Part shown: one piece after another, positions 17,219-25,539 of the stretch | Numbering within the stretch: the first letter of the stretch is position 1 | How the letters are laid out: every line of letters begins with the position of its first letter | Source of the DNA: Paraburkholderia kururiensis JCM 10599 = LMG 19447 | Lineage (GTDB): Bacteria > Pseudomonadota > Gammaproteobacteria > Burkholderiales > Burkholderiaceae | Assembly: GCF_003986935.1 (NCBI RefSeq) | Contig: NZ_RJZE01000001.1 | Location: 422,215 to 486,214 of the forward strand | DNA: 64,000 nt | Direction: 5' to 3' | Position numbers and translations under genes: made by a program | The notes under the pieces: model-generated | Told to the model about the DNA's origin: nothing | Databases searched by the model: none | The model's input: only the letters and a program-made list of their open reading frames with translations

Positions 17219-17506
17219 ATGCCAAGCTATAAGCAACTGACCGCCCAACTCGAAAAGCTCCATAAGGAAGTTGCCGTTGCACGCGAAAAGGAACTCGCGC
17301 AAGCCATTGCCGAAATCAAAGAAAAGATTGCGGAATATGGCATAACTGCCGAAGAACTTGGCTTTTCGGGCAAACGTTCGGTGGCACGCAAGCGCCCTCT
17401 GCCCGCCAAGTACCGCAATCCCAAGACCGGCGAGACCTGGAGCGGCCGTGGCCGCGCCCCCGCGTGGCTGGTCGGCAAGAATCGCGATCGCTTCCTTATC
17501 GAATAG
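17219..17506 (+). CDS. H-NS family DNA-binding protein
   Basis: A 95-residue member of the H-NS/BvgA-repressor-type group. A coiled-coil oligomerisation helix (residues 1-45) leads through a basic linker to the C-terminal DNA-binding motif YRNPKTGETWSGRGRAPAWL (about 65-84). It silences A/T-rich DNA and bridges filaments. MPSYK is the usual family start and lies 10 bases after GGAG; an ATG six bases earlier is possible. It is immediately upstream of the A/T-richer, decayed region at 17.5-18.6 kb. Confidence 0.88.
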   Translation: MPSYKQLTAQLEKLHKEVAVAREKELAQAIAEIKEKIAEYGITAEELGFSGKRSVARKRPLPAKYRNPKTGETWSGRGRAPAWLVGKNRDRFLIE

Positions 17507-18080
17507 TCTTCATGAGACGGGTTCACTCGCATGATTGCCCTGCGAGCGAATCTTGCCGGTTTTCGTCAGCAGATTTGAAGGTCCGCCGCTCGGCGAGCGA
17601 ATGCGGCGGACTGTCTTTCGCGGGTTTTCCGTTATCTCGCGTAGTTTTCTTGCCTCTTTTACCCATTCTTTCCATTTCATTCTTTTCCTTTCGGGCGGAT
17701 TGACCGACGTAATGGTCGATTGAGCATCAAACGGCGCGCCTCGGATGGCGTTCAGCATATTCGGGCCGCGCGCGCGGAATCCCCGATTGGGTTCCCGCAA
17801 ACTCTCACCTTTCGAATTCTTTCGTGATATCGCATCGCCTTTCCACCGCGCCATTTATGCGGATCATGGGGAGTTTGCGCTGATTTTCAGGCCGAATTTC
17901 GTATGGCGTTTCCCTATGCGCTGTATAGGCGCCACTCTCCCGCAAACCCTCACCTTTCGCATGGCTGCGGGCAAACCCGGTGATGAGCGCGCCTCATAAC
18001 GCGACGAGAAAACATCGATTCATCTGGGCTCAGGGGGGAATAGCACAATCCGCGCATTCCTCTGAATTGCGGATACGACC
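17507..18080. other. Gene-poor, lower-GC stretch downstream of H-NS gene
   Basis: 574 bp without a credible ORF. It contains a hairpin with 8-bp arms GTCCGCCG/CGGCGGAC (17581-17611), possibly the H-NS gene terminator. It also contains a 22-bp near-perfect direct repeat at 17793-17814 and 17938-17959, and several T-rich tracts. It is continuous with the pseudogene remnants that follow. Confidence 0.5.
17793..17959. repeat. 22-bp direct repeat pair (145 bp apart)
   Basis: TCCCGCAAACTCTCACCTTT and TCCCGCAAACCCTCACCTTT, each followed by CG, at 17793-17814 and 17938-17959. They differ at one position. Neither lies in an ORF. Confidence 0.7.
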
Positions 18081-18277
18081 ATGAGCGCTAATACGGAAAC
18101 GCAGTTTTATATCGGCGAAGGATTTGAAGGGCCCGGCGCTAATCTCGCCCCTATCAACGGGCTGGTGGGACCGCGCGATGGCCCGGCATGCCAAAGGCGT
18201 TTGCCAGGGCGCTGGCGACGCCTTCGGCTGGGCGCCGTTTATCGTCATTGCGCGCGCCGCATCAGGAAAACCGCCTC
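18081..18277 (+). pseudogene. Remnant of formaldehyde-activating enzyme (Fae) homologue, frameshifted and truncated
   Basis: The first 36 codons (MSANTETQFYIGEGFEGPG, then VGPRDGPA) match the N-terminus of Burkholderia Fae-like proteins. The match then moves to a second frame (KAFARALATPSAG) and a third (WAPFIVIARAASGKPP), so there are at least two frameshifts. The C-terminal half of Fae (the LFVNKA and helix region) is gone, and the sequence runs straight into an aldo/keto reductase start. Fae condenses formaldehyde with a pterin in C1 metabolism; this copy cannot work. Confidence 0.75.
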
Positions 18278-18568
18278 ATGAAATACGTTCGTCCTGGCTG
18301 GTCCGGCCTCGAGGTGTCGCGCCTGTGCCGCGGCACGACGAACATGGGCACGCCGCGCTTGTGCCCGGACCCCGCCTTCGCTCCCCAAAATGCGTTTTCC
18401 GGCCCCACGGCGCTGTGGCTTCAGGCGCCCATGGTTTTTGCAGAACCGGCGGCCAATGACGTGTATCATCGCGCCTTTCCGGCGAATTTTCGCCGCTGGC
18501 GGCATCGTCCGGTCATGCCGCCGCCTCTTGTGCCGCAAGGCTCGCGAAGCCTGCGCCAGAACCCGTGA
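18278..18568 (+). pseudogene. Remnant of aldo/keto reductase gene
   Basis: The first 25-28 codons (MKYVRPGWSGLEVSRLCRGT, then TNMGTP) match the N-terminus of aldo/keto reductases (MKYVRLGxSGLxVSRLCLGT-type). After that, homology is lost, although the frame stays open to a stop overlapping the prfC start. The barrel and catalytic tetrad are absent. It is fused end to end with the fae remnant, as if deletions had removed the body of both genes. Confidence 0.65.
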
Positions 18569-20226
18569 TGCCCAAGGCCGCCCGCGCACCGGACGCGAGC
18601 GCGCCCCCGTCGCTTCCTTTGCCGATGTCACTCTCCGAACTCAAACGTCGCCGCACGTTCGCGGTCATTTCGCACCCGGACGCGGGTAAAACCACGCTGA
18701 CAGAAAAGCTGCTGTTGTTTTCGGGCGCCATTCAGATTGCTGGCACCGTGAAAGGCCGCAAAAGCAACCGCTACGCGACGTCCGACTGGATGGAAATCGA
18801 AAAGCAGCGCGGCATTTCGGTGGCGAGTTCCGTGATGCAGTTCGAGTACGGCGACGCCGTGATCAACCTGCTCGACACGCCGGGCCACGAAGACTTTTCC
18901 GAAGACACGTACCGCGTGCTGACGGCCGTGGACGCGGCGGTCATGGTGATCGACGGCGCGAACGGCGTCGAAGCGCAGACGCTCAAACTGCTCGAAGTCT
19001 GTCGCAGCCGCCGCACGCCTATCGTCACGTTCATCAACAAGCTGGACCGCGAGGTGCGCGAGCCGCTCGAACTGCTCGACGAGATCGAGCAGCACCTGGG
19101 CGTGGCGGCCGTGCCGTTCACCTGGCCCATCGGCATGGGCAAGGAATTCCAGGGCGTCTACGACATTCAGCGCGACCAGGTGCGGCTCTTCCGCGCGGGC
19201 CAGGACACGGCGGGCGGCGCCGTGGAAACGCTGCAGGCCATCAGCAACGAAGAAGGCGAGCGCCGTTTCGGCTTTGCATGGAACCGCGCGAAGGAAGAGA
19301 TCGATCTGATCTCGGGCGCCACGCCCGCGTTCGACCGCGAGGCGTTCCTTGCCGGCCAGCAGTCGCCTGTGCTGTTCGGCTCCGCGATCAACAATTTCGG
19401 CGTGAAGGAAGTGCTGGACGCGCTCGTCGACCTCGCGCCGCCGCCGTCGGCCCGCATGACGGTGCAGCGCGCCGTGGATCCGAGCGAACCCAAGTTCACG
19501 GGCGTGGTGTTCAAGGTGCAGGCCAACATGGATCTCGCGCACCGTGACCGCGTGGCGTTCATCCGCGTGTGCTCGGGCCGCTTCGAGCGCGGCATGGCGC
19601 TCAAGGTGACGCGTTCGGGCAAGACCTTCCGCGCGAACAACGTGGTGAGCTTTCTTTCGCAGCGGCGCGAGACGGTGGCCGAGGCGTATCCGGGCGACAT
19701 CATCGGCATTCCGAATCACGGCACGCTGAGTCTGGGCGACACGTTGACTGAGGGCGAAGACCTGCAGTTCGTCGGTCTGCCGTTCTTTGCGCCCGAAATT
19801 TTCCAGACCATCGAAGTGGTTGACCCGATGCGCGCGAAGCAGCTTGGCGAAGCGCTCAAGCAGCTGGGCGAAGAAGGCGCGATCCAGGTGTTCCGGCCGC
19901 TGCACGGCGGGTCGATGATCCTGGGCGCGGTGGGCCAGCTGCAGTTCGAGGTGGTGTCACACCGGCTCTCGGCCGAGTACAAGGTGGACGTGCGGATCAT
20001 GCCGGCGCGTTACCGCATGTCGCGCTGGGTGACCTGCGAGGACGCCGGCGAATTGCGCCGCTTCACGGACGCCTACGCGGCCCGTATGGCATTCGATGCG
20101 TCGAACGCGCCCACGTATCTGGCGTCGCACGTTTCAGAGATCGAGGTGGCCCAGAAGGCGTGGCCGAAGATCGTGTTCAACGAGCTGCGCGAACACTCGG
20201 GCGCGCCGTTCAGGAAGGCGATGTAG
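18568..20226 (+). CDS. prfC: Peptide chain release factor 3
   Basis: A 552-residue translational GTPase. G-domain motifs are HPDAGKTTLTEKLL (G1), the RGISVASS switch (G2), DTPGHEDF (G3), NKLD (G4) and the SA-containing GSAINNFGV (G5). Domains II and III follow. RF3 removes RF1/RF2 from the ribosome after peptide release. The first ATG (18568) adds 19 residues before MSLSELKRRRTFAVISHPDAG, where most homologues begin (18625). The gene is intact despite the decayed DNA directly upstream. Confidence 0.95.
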   Translation: MPKAARAPDASAPPSLPLPMSLSELKRRRTFAVISHPDAGKTTLTEKLLLFSGAIQIAGTVKGRKSNRYATSDWMEIEKQRGISVASSVMQFEYGDAVINLLDTPGHEDFSEDTYRVLTAVDAAVMVIDGANGVEAQTLKLLEVCRSRRTPIVTFINKLDREVREPLELLDEIEQHLGVAAVPFTWPIGMGKEFQGVYDIQRDQVRLFRAGQDTAGGAVETLQAISNEEGERRFGFAWNRAKEEIDLISGATPAFDREAFLAGQQSPVLFGSAINNFGVKEVLDALVDLAPPPSARMTVQRAVDPSEPKFTGVVFKVQANMDLAHRDRVAFIRVCSGRFERGMALKVTRSGKTFRANNVVSFLSQRRETVAEAYPGDIIGIPNHGTLSLGDTLTEGEDLQFVGLPFFAPEIFQTIEVVDPMRAKQLGEALKQLGEEGAIQVFRPLHGGSMILGAVGQLQFEVVSHRLSAEYKVDVRIMPARYRMSRWVTCEDAGELRRFTDAYAARMAFDASNAPTYLASHVSEIEVAQKAWPKIVFNELREHSGAPFRKAM

Positions 20227-20244
20227 GCGCGAGCGCCTCGCGTT

Positions 20245-20270
20245 GCGGGCGGCGGCATGCCGCCGCCCGC
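20245..20270. terminator. Bidirectional hairpin between convergent genes
   Basis: A 26-bp perfect palindrome centred on GGCATGCC with arms GCGGGCGGCGG/CCGCCGCCCGC. It lies 20 bp after prfC and 30 bp after the end of the opposing gene. It has no T run, so it may slow or mark both transcripts. Confidence 0.55.
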
Positions 20271-20300
20271 CGCTGTCTGCTGCCGCAGCCCGCGTGCGTT

Positions 20301-20819
20301 TCAGCGCACCGCCAGCAGATTCACCTGCACGTTCCCCCCACCCGCGGCCACGTTCACACCGATGTTGCCGCTCGCACCCGCCAGCGCGCCCGCGCCGAGC
20401 GAAGCCGCCAACGCCGCGGATTTCGCCGCCGTCTGTTCGAGCCGCACAGCGGCTTGCGTCTGCTGCTTCGTATCCACTTCGACCTGCGGGCCCGACACCA
20501 GCGCGATCTGATTCGCCTGCACATTGAGCGCACCTGCTGCCACGTTCACGCCGACGTTGCCGCTCACGCGGCTCAGGGCGTCGGCTCCCACGGCGGCAAG
20601 CGTTGGCTCGCTCCACGTGGTCCACGTAGCACTTCCCGCGCTTTCCTGCGTGGCCGAAAGCCGCGTTGCGCCGAATAGCGCCTGACTGTCGGCGCCGGCG
20701 CTGGCGTCGGCGTCGACCGTTGCCGTTGCTGCCTGCGACGGAGTCTGTGCAAAGGCGGACGGCACACTGGCCAGACCGGGCGCCAGAGCCAGCATAAGCA
20801 CGAACGTACGAACCTTCAT
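20301..20819 (-). CDS. Exported surface-type protein with GNxGVNVAAG repeats
   Basis: A 172-residue protein with a Sec signal peptide (ending SAFA-Q) and a low-complexity Ala/Ser/Thr region. Two related motifs follow: SGNVGVNVAAGALNVQANQI (middle) and SGNIGVNVAAGGGNVQVNLL (C-terminus). Such GN(I/V)GVN(V/I)AAGxxNxQxN units occur in haemagglutinin-like and curli/Fap-like surface proteins of Burkholderia, so a secreted or surface role is likely. Cysteines are absent. An upstream in-frame start would place the signal peptide internally and was rejected. Confidence 0.65.
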   Translation of the reverse strand: MKVRTFVLMLALAPGLASVPSAFAQTPSQAATATVDADASAGADSQALFGATRLSATQESAGSATWTTWSEPTLAAVGADALSRVSGNVGVNVAAGALNVQANQIALVSGPQVEVDTKQQTQAAVRLEQTAAKSAALAASLGAGALAGASGNIGVNVAAGGGNVQVNLLAVR

Positions 20820-20998
20820 GAGCAGTACCCCGCGTGAGCGCGTCCATCGAGGACGGATAACCGGGGTAACGGCCTCTTTCAGCACAAAGTTGAGCCGCTG
20901 CGCGACTCCGTCGCAGGGCGAACCGCGGGCGCCAGAACCGCAGCACCGGAATGCGATACTGCGCGTTCCCGTTCACGCCCAACGAGGACCGCCTTCCG

Positions 20999-22228
20999 AT
21001 GAACCCGCCGCCCCCCGCCACCGAGTCGCCCCAAGCGTCGCCCTTGCAGCGCCACGTGCCGCGCGCCATCTGGACGCTCGGCTTCGTGAGCCTTTTCATG
21101 GACGCATCGTCGGAACTCGTGCACGCCCTGCTGCCGATGTTCCTCGTGGGCAGCCTGGGTGCGAGCGCGACCATCGTGGGCGTGATTGACGGCATTGCCG
21201 AGGCGCTCACGCCGCTCGTGAAAACGCTGTCCGGCCTCCTGAGCGACTACCTTGGCCATCGCAAATGGCTCGCGGTGGCGGGCTACGGACTGAGCGCGCT
21301 CAGCAAGCCGCTCTTCGCGCTGGCGCCCACGTCTGGCGTGGTGCTCGCAGCGCGCATCGCGGACCGAACCGGCAAGGGCATTCGCGGCGCGCCGCGCGAC
21401 GCGCTGGTGGCCGACATCACGCCGCCGCATCTGCGCGGCGCCGCGTACGGACTGCGCCAGGCGCTGGATACCGTCGGCGCGTTCATCGGCCCGTTGCTTG
21501 CCGTGGTCATCATGGAACTATCGGCGGACAACTTCCGGCTCGCGTTCTGGCTGGCCGGCATTCCGGCGCTGGCATCCGTGGCGCTGCTCGCAGCCGGCAT
21601 ACGGGAACCGGCCGCCACGCAGCGCGCGCCACGCGTCAATCCGTTCGCGCGCAGCAGCCTCGCCAAACTGGGCGGCGCGTACTGGTGGGTCGTCTTCGTC
21701 GGCGCCGCGTTCGCGCTGGCGCGCTTTTCGGAAGCGTTCCTCGTGTTGCGCGCCATGAAGAGCGGCGTGCCGGTCGCGTTCGTGCCGCTCGTGCTGGTGG
21801 CCATGAACATCGTCTACGCGTTGGCGGCCTACCCGTTCGGCAAGCTCGCCGATTCCATGAGCCACACGAAGCTGCTCGCCTGGGGGTTGCTGGTCCTGAT
21901 CGCCGCGGACATGGTGCTCGCGCACGGCACGCAGTGGCCCGTGGTGCTCTTCGGCGTGCTGTTGTGGGGCCTGCATATGGCGATGACGCAAGGGCTGCTC
22001 GCCACCATGGTCGCGCAGACGGCGCCCGCGGACCTGAAGGGCACCGCGTTCGGCTTCTTCAATCTGATGAGCGGCGTCGCGCTGCTGATCGCCAGCGTCG
22101 TGGCGGGCGAGCTATGGGACCGCCTGGGGCCGCAGGCCACCTTTTATGCGGGCGCTGCATTTGCGTTGTTGACGCTCGCCGCCCTGGCCGCGAAAGGGTA
22201 TGTACGCCACAGGGCGGATGGCTCATGA
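20999..22228 (+). CDS. Major facilitator superfamily transporter
   Basis: About 409 residues with 12 predicted membrane helices. The loop 2-3 motif is LSGLLSDYLGHRKWLAVAGYGL, and the central LxxRxxDRxGKGxRGAPRDALVADxxP stretch is typical of the NarK-distant group often annotated as NreB/YajR-like or generic MFS. The function is not deducible. The start shown has only a weak GAGGA upstream; an ATG at 20951 would add 16 residues. The acetyltransferase fusion gene begins 40 bp downstream on the same strand, so the two may form an operon. Confidence 0.8.
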   Translation: MNPPPPATESPQASPLQRHVPRAIWTLGFVSLFMDASSELVHALLPMFLVGSLGASATIVGVIDGIAEALTPLVKTLSGLLSDYLGHRKWLAVAGYGLSALSKPLFALAPTSGVVLAARIADRTGKGIRGAPRDALVADITPPHLRGAAYGLRQALDTVGAFIGPLLAVVIMELSADNFRLAFWLAGIPALASVALLAAGIREPAATQRAPRVNPFARSSLAKLGGAYWWVVFVGAAFALARFSEAFLVLRAMKSGVPVAFVPLVLVAMNIVYALAAYPFGKLADSMSHTKLLAWGLLVLIAADMVLAHGTQWPVVLFGVLLWGLHMAMTQGLLATMVAQTAPADLKGTAFGFFNLMSGVALLIASVVAGELWDRLGPQATFYAGAAFALLTLAALAAKGYVRHRADGS

Positions 22229-22268
22229 TCGGGCATCGTATCGAGCCAGCCAGCGACAAGGAGAGGCC

Positions 22269-24698
22269 GTGACTGTACGCAATCTCGATGCCGTCTTCCG
22301 GCCGAAGTCCATTGCCGTGATCGGCGCTTCGTTGCGGCCCGGTAGCGTGGGTGCCATGGTGTGGACGCGCGTCTCCGAGGGCGGCTTCACGGGGCCGCTC
22401 TGGCCCGTCAATCCCAAATACACGGACAGCGCGGGCCTGGGCGGCCATACCGCGTTCGCCGATGCCGGCGACCTGCCGGAGGCGCCCACGGTGGCCGTGA
22501 TCTGCACGCGTCCCGCCACGTGGCCCGGCATCGTGCACCGGCTGGGCGGCATGGGCACGCGCGCCGCGATCATCGTAGGCGAAGCAACCACCGACGACGA
22601 CCGCGTCCACGTGCGGCACACGTTGGCTGCGGCGCGTCCGCACCTTTTGCGTATCGTCGGGCCAGGCAGCCTTGGCGTCGTGTCTCCCGCGCTGGGCGCG
22701 CACATGGGCGCGCCGTCGTGCCAGGTGAAGGCGGGCGGCGTGGCGTGGGTCTCGCAATCGAACGCGCTCACCAACGGCGTGCTGGGCTGGGCGCGTGCGC
22801 GCGATCTCGGCTTCTCGCACGCCATCGCGCTGGGCGGCGAAGCGGACGTGGATGCCGGCGACGTGCTCGACTACCTCGCGAGCGACCCCGGCACGCGCGC
22901 CATCCTGCTGGAACTGGGCACGGTGCACGCCGCGCGCAAGTTCATGTCGGCGGCGCGCGCGGCGGCGCGCAACAAGCCCGTGCTCGCCTTGCGCACGGGC
23001 CGCGCCGATCCCGCAGACGCGATGTACACCTCCGCGTTCCGCCGCGCCGGCATGGTGCGCGTGGATGCGCTCGACGACCTGCTCGACGAAATCGAAACGC
23101 TCGGCGTGGGCCGCGTGGCGGCGAGCGATACGGCCACGTTGATCGCGAGCGACAGCGGCGTCGCCACACTCGCCTGCGATGCCTTCGCCGCCGCTGGCGG
23201 CACGCTCGCGCGCTGGCCCGAGGCGGCGCGGGCCGCGATCGCCGACGTCCTTCCGCACGCGAACGCGGGCAACCCGCTCGTGCTTGGCAACGACGCGCGC
23301 CCCGAGCATTTCGGCGCCGCGCTCAAGGCGCTGGCCGTGCATCGCGAGACGGGCACGGCGTTCGTCGTGCATGCGTCCACGCACAGCGCGCCGGCATCGC
23401 AGGTGGCGCAGGCGTTGATGGAGAACCAGCGGCACGCCTATTGCGGCCTGCTCGCGTGCTTCTTCGGCGGCGTGGATGCCGCCACGCGCAACGCGCTGCA
23501 CGCACATGGCATTCCGGTGCACAGCACGCCGGCGCGGCTCGCGCGTGCGTTCGCGCGTCTCGTGGATTACCGGCTGGGCCGCGAGCTGCTCATGCAGACG
23601 CCCGAGAGCGCACCCATTCACCACCCGGGCGCAGTGGACGCCGCGCTGCGCGAAGCGCGCGCCGCGCTGGCCGCGGGCACCACGGAGCTGACGGGCGCAG
23701 CCGCGGCGCCATTGCTGCGCTGCTTCGGCCTCGACGTGGAGGCCACCGATTCCGGGGAAGCGCAACAGAACACGCGCGACGCCACGACATCGCGTGCGTC
23801 GAGGCCCATCGTGGACGTGGCCGTTTCCCTGCACGACGACGACAACTTTGGTCCCATCTTCCGCTTCGATACGCCTTCCATCGACGGCGTCTCGCCGCCG
23901 CTCTGCGTGTACGGCCTGCCGCCGCTGAATCCGGTGCTGGCGCGCGACATCGTGTCCCGCACGCCATATGCGAAGCGCGTGCCGCCGGAGCCCACGCTCG
24001 CGGCGCTCACGCGACTTTCGCAGGCCGTGTGCGACGTGCGCGAGATCGTCGGTCTGCAACTCACGCTGCGCGTGCTGCCCGAACGCACGGTGATTCTGGC
24101 GCCGCGCATCGTGCTGGCGGGCAAGCGCAGCCGCCTCGCTATCGTGCCGTATCCGCGGCGGCTGGAAGAGATTATCGACTGGCACGGCGAGCGCCTCACG
24201 GTGCGGCCCATTCGTCCCGAAGACGAGGCGGCGCATCGCGAGTTCGTGGAGTCCATGACGCCCGAAGACTTGCGGCTGCGTTTCTTTTCGGCGGTGGGGA
24301 GCTTCGATCACTCGCAGCTTGCCCGCATGACGCAGATCGACTACGACCGCGAGATGGCGTTGATTGCCACCGAGACGAAGCCCGACGGCTCGATACGCAC
24401 ACTCGGCGTGGCGCGCGCCGTGGCCGACCCCGACAACGAGACGGCCGAATTTGCCGTGGCGGTGCGCTCGGACCAGAAGGGCAAGGGGCTGGGCCGGCTG
24501 CTGATGGAAAGGCTGATTGCCTATGTGCGCTCGCGCGGCACGCACTGGATTGTGGGCGAGGCGCTGCGCGAGAACACCGGCATGATTGCGCTCGCGAAAG
24601 CGGTGGGCTTCACGGTGACATCCACCGACGACCCCGGCGTGGTCGCCTTCAGACTGCCGCTGGACGAGCCGGAACAGGCGGCCCAGCCAGCGGCGTGA
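22269..24698 (+). CDS. Acyl-CoA synthetase (NDP-forming)-like / GNAT protein acetyltransferase fusion (Pat/PatZ type)
   Basis: A 809-residue protein starting at GTG after AAGGAGAGG. Order of domains: CoA-binding Rossmann domain (1-130, FRPKSIAVIGASLRPGSVG), two succinyl-CoA-ligase-like domains (135-450), a degraded ATP-grasp region (475-620, DNFGPIFRFDTP), and a C-terminal GNAT domain (about 640-795) with the acetyl-CoA loop VRSDQKGKGLGRLLMERLI. This is the layout of PatZ/Pat lysine acetyltransferases, which acetylate acetyl-CoA synthetase and other proteins. The synthetase part probably senses rather than catalyses. Confidence 0.88.
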   Translation: MTVRNLDAVFRPKSIAVIGASLRPGSVGAMVWTRVSEGGFTGPLWPVNPKYTDSAGLGGHTAFADAGDLPEAPTVAVICTRPATWPGIVHRLGGMGTRAAIIVGEATTDDDRVHVRHTLAAARPHLLRIVGPGSLGVVSPALGAHMGAPSCQVKAGGVAWVSQSNALTNGVLGWARARDLGFSHAIALGGEADVDAGDVLDYLASDPGTRAILLELGTVHAARKFMSAARAAARNKPVLALRTGRADPADAMYTSAFRRAGMVRVDALDDLLDEIETLGVGRVAASDTATLIASDSGVATLACDAFAAAGGTLARWPEAARAAIADVLPHANAGNPLVLGNDARPEHFGAALKALAVHRETGTAFVVHASTHSAPASQVAQALMENQRHAYCGLLACFFGGVDAATRNALHAHGIPVHSTPARLARAFARLVDYRLGRELLMQTPESAPIHHPGAVDAALREARAALAAGTTELTGAAAAPLLRCFGLDVEATDSGEAQQNTRDATTSRASRPIVDVAVSLHDDDNFGPIFRFDTPSIDGVSPPLCVYGLPPLNPVLARDIVSRTPYAKRVPPEPTLAALTRLSQAVCDVREIVGLQLTLRVLPERTVILAPRIVLAGKRSRLAIVPYPRRLEEIIDWHGERLTVRPIRPEDEAAHREFVESMTPEDLRLRFFSAVGSFDHSQLARMTQIDYDREMALIATETKPDGSIRTLGVARAVADPDNETAEFAVAVRSDQKGKGLGRLLMERLIAYVRSRGTHWIVGEALRENTGMIALAKAVGFTVTSTDDPGVVAFRLPLDEPEQAAQPAA

Positions 24699-24740
24699 AT
24701 GTGGCGGGGGCGGCCGAGGCCGCTTACATTGCGGCGCGCG

Positions 24741-24820
24741 TTACGGCCTTGGGTTACGCCGTGAGTTACGCAGCGAATCGTGCCGCAAATCGCGCCGTGG
24801 ATGACGCCATGAATTACGCC
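24741..24820. repeat. Degenerate 12-bp tandem repeat (about 7 units)
   Basis: Read on the minus strand the units are GTAATTCATGGC, GTCATCCACGGC, GCGATTTGCGGC, ACGATTCGCTGC, GTAACTCACGGC and GTAACCCAAGGC. They lie between the two convergent genes and touch the stop codon of the minus-strand gene. Confidence 0.6.
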
Positions 24821-25356
24821 GCGAGCTTCGCCGCGGCTTCGTTCACCTGGCCGCGCGTAATGGCCAGTTCTTCGAGCCATGCCGTGGCGTACTCGACGCC
24901 CGTTTCGCGCTCCAGACGCGCGATGGTCGCGGCGCAGCGCGCGCCGTCCTTCGGCGTGGCGATGAACGACTTCACCGATTGTCCCGTCTTGAACGCCTCG
25001 AAGAGCGGCTCGCGCACTTCGTCGGGCAACGCGCGCACCCACTGATACGGCTTGCCGTTGAACGTGAGCGAAGGCGGCAGCACGCGCTCCTTCTTCGCGG
25101 CCGGAATCAGGCCGTAAGTGCGCGCGGCCTCGCCGATCTGCTCGGGTGAAAAGAGTTCGTCGGGCGTGATCTCGAATTGCTGGATGTACGTTTCGATGGC
25201 CTGCATCGCGGCGGCGCGGTCGTCACGCTTCTTCTGCGCGCGGGCGACGATGTCGCGCAGCTCGTCCGCCTCTTCGGGCGTGATCGTGAAGCTGGCCTGT
25301 TTCTGCTGGAGTTCGGAAAAGCGCTGGAATTCGTGGTCGGTGAGAAGTTTCGCCAT
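24814..25356 (-). CDS. Conserved hypothetical protein (180 aa)
   Basis: A 180-residue soluble protein. The N-terminal half is helical and charged (LLTDHEFQRFSELQQKQASF ... RDIVARAQKKRDD) and could oligomerise. A short ITPDELFSPEQIGEAARTYG element follows, then a globular C-terminal part (LTFNGKPYQWVRALPDEVRE). It has no signal peptide or membrane segment. The plan, coiled-coil then basic element, faintly recalls H-NS-like proteins, but the GRG DNA-binding motif is absent. I do not recognise the family. Confidence 0.65.
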   Translation of the reverse strand: MAKLLTDHEFQRFSELQQKQASFTITPEEADELRDIVARAQKKRDDRAAAMQAIETYIQQFEITPDELFSPEQIGEAARTYGLIPAAKKERVLPPSLTFNGKPYQWVRALPDEVREPLFEAFKTGQSVKSFIATPKDGARCAATIARLERETGVEYATAWLEELAITRGQVNEAAAKLAA

Positions 25357-25539
25357 GTCTTACGAGATGAGGCGCGCTGCCCGGCAAGGCTGCCCGGCGC
25401 GGCGCGGTTTTGGGAGGGGCGACATTCTAACCGGATTCGATGGCGTGCCGGGACGTGGAACGGCGCGCGGCGCAGGCGAGGCTGCTGATGACCGGGCGCG
25501 GCGAGCGGAACGCCCCGACGCCAGGCCCTGCGCCTCGCG

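Noticed and set aside
22059..24545. 828-codon minus-strand ORF opposite the acetyltransferase fusion
   Set aside because: Antisense of a multi-domain protein with clear motifs; composition typical of complementary-frame artefacts.
24741..24820. Possible CRISPR-like array
   Set aside because: Units are 12 bp, degenerate and without spacers; no cas genes in the window.
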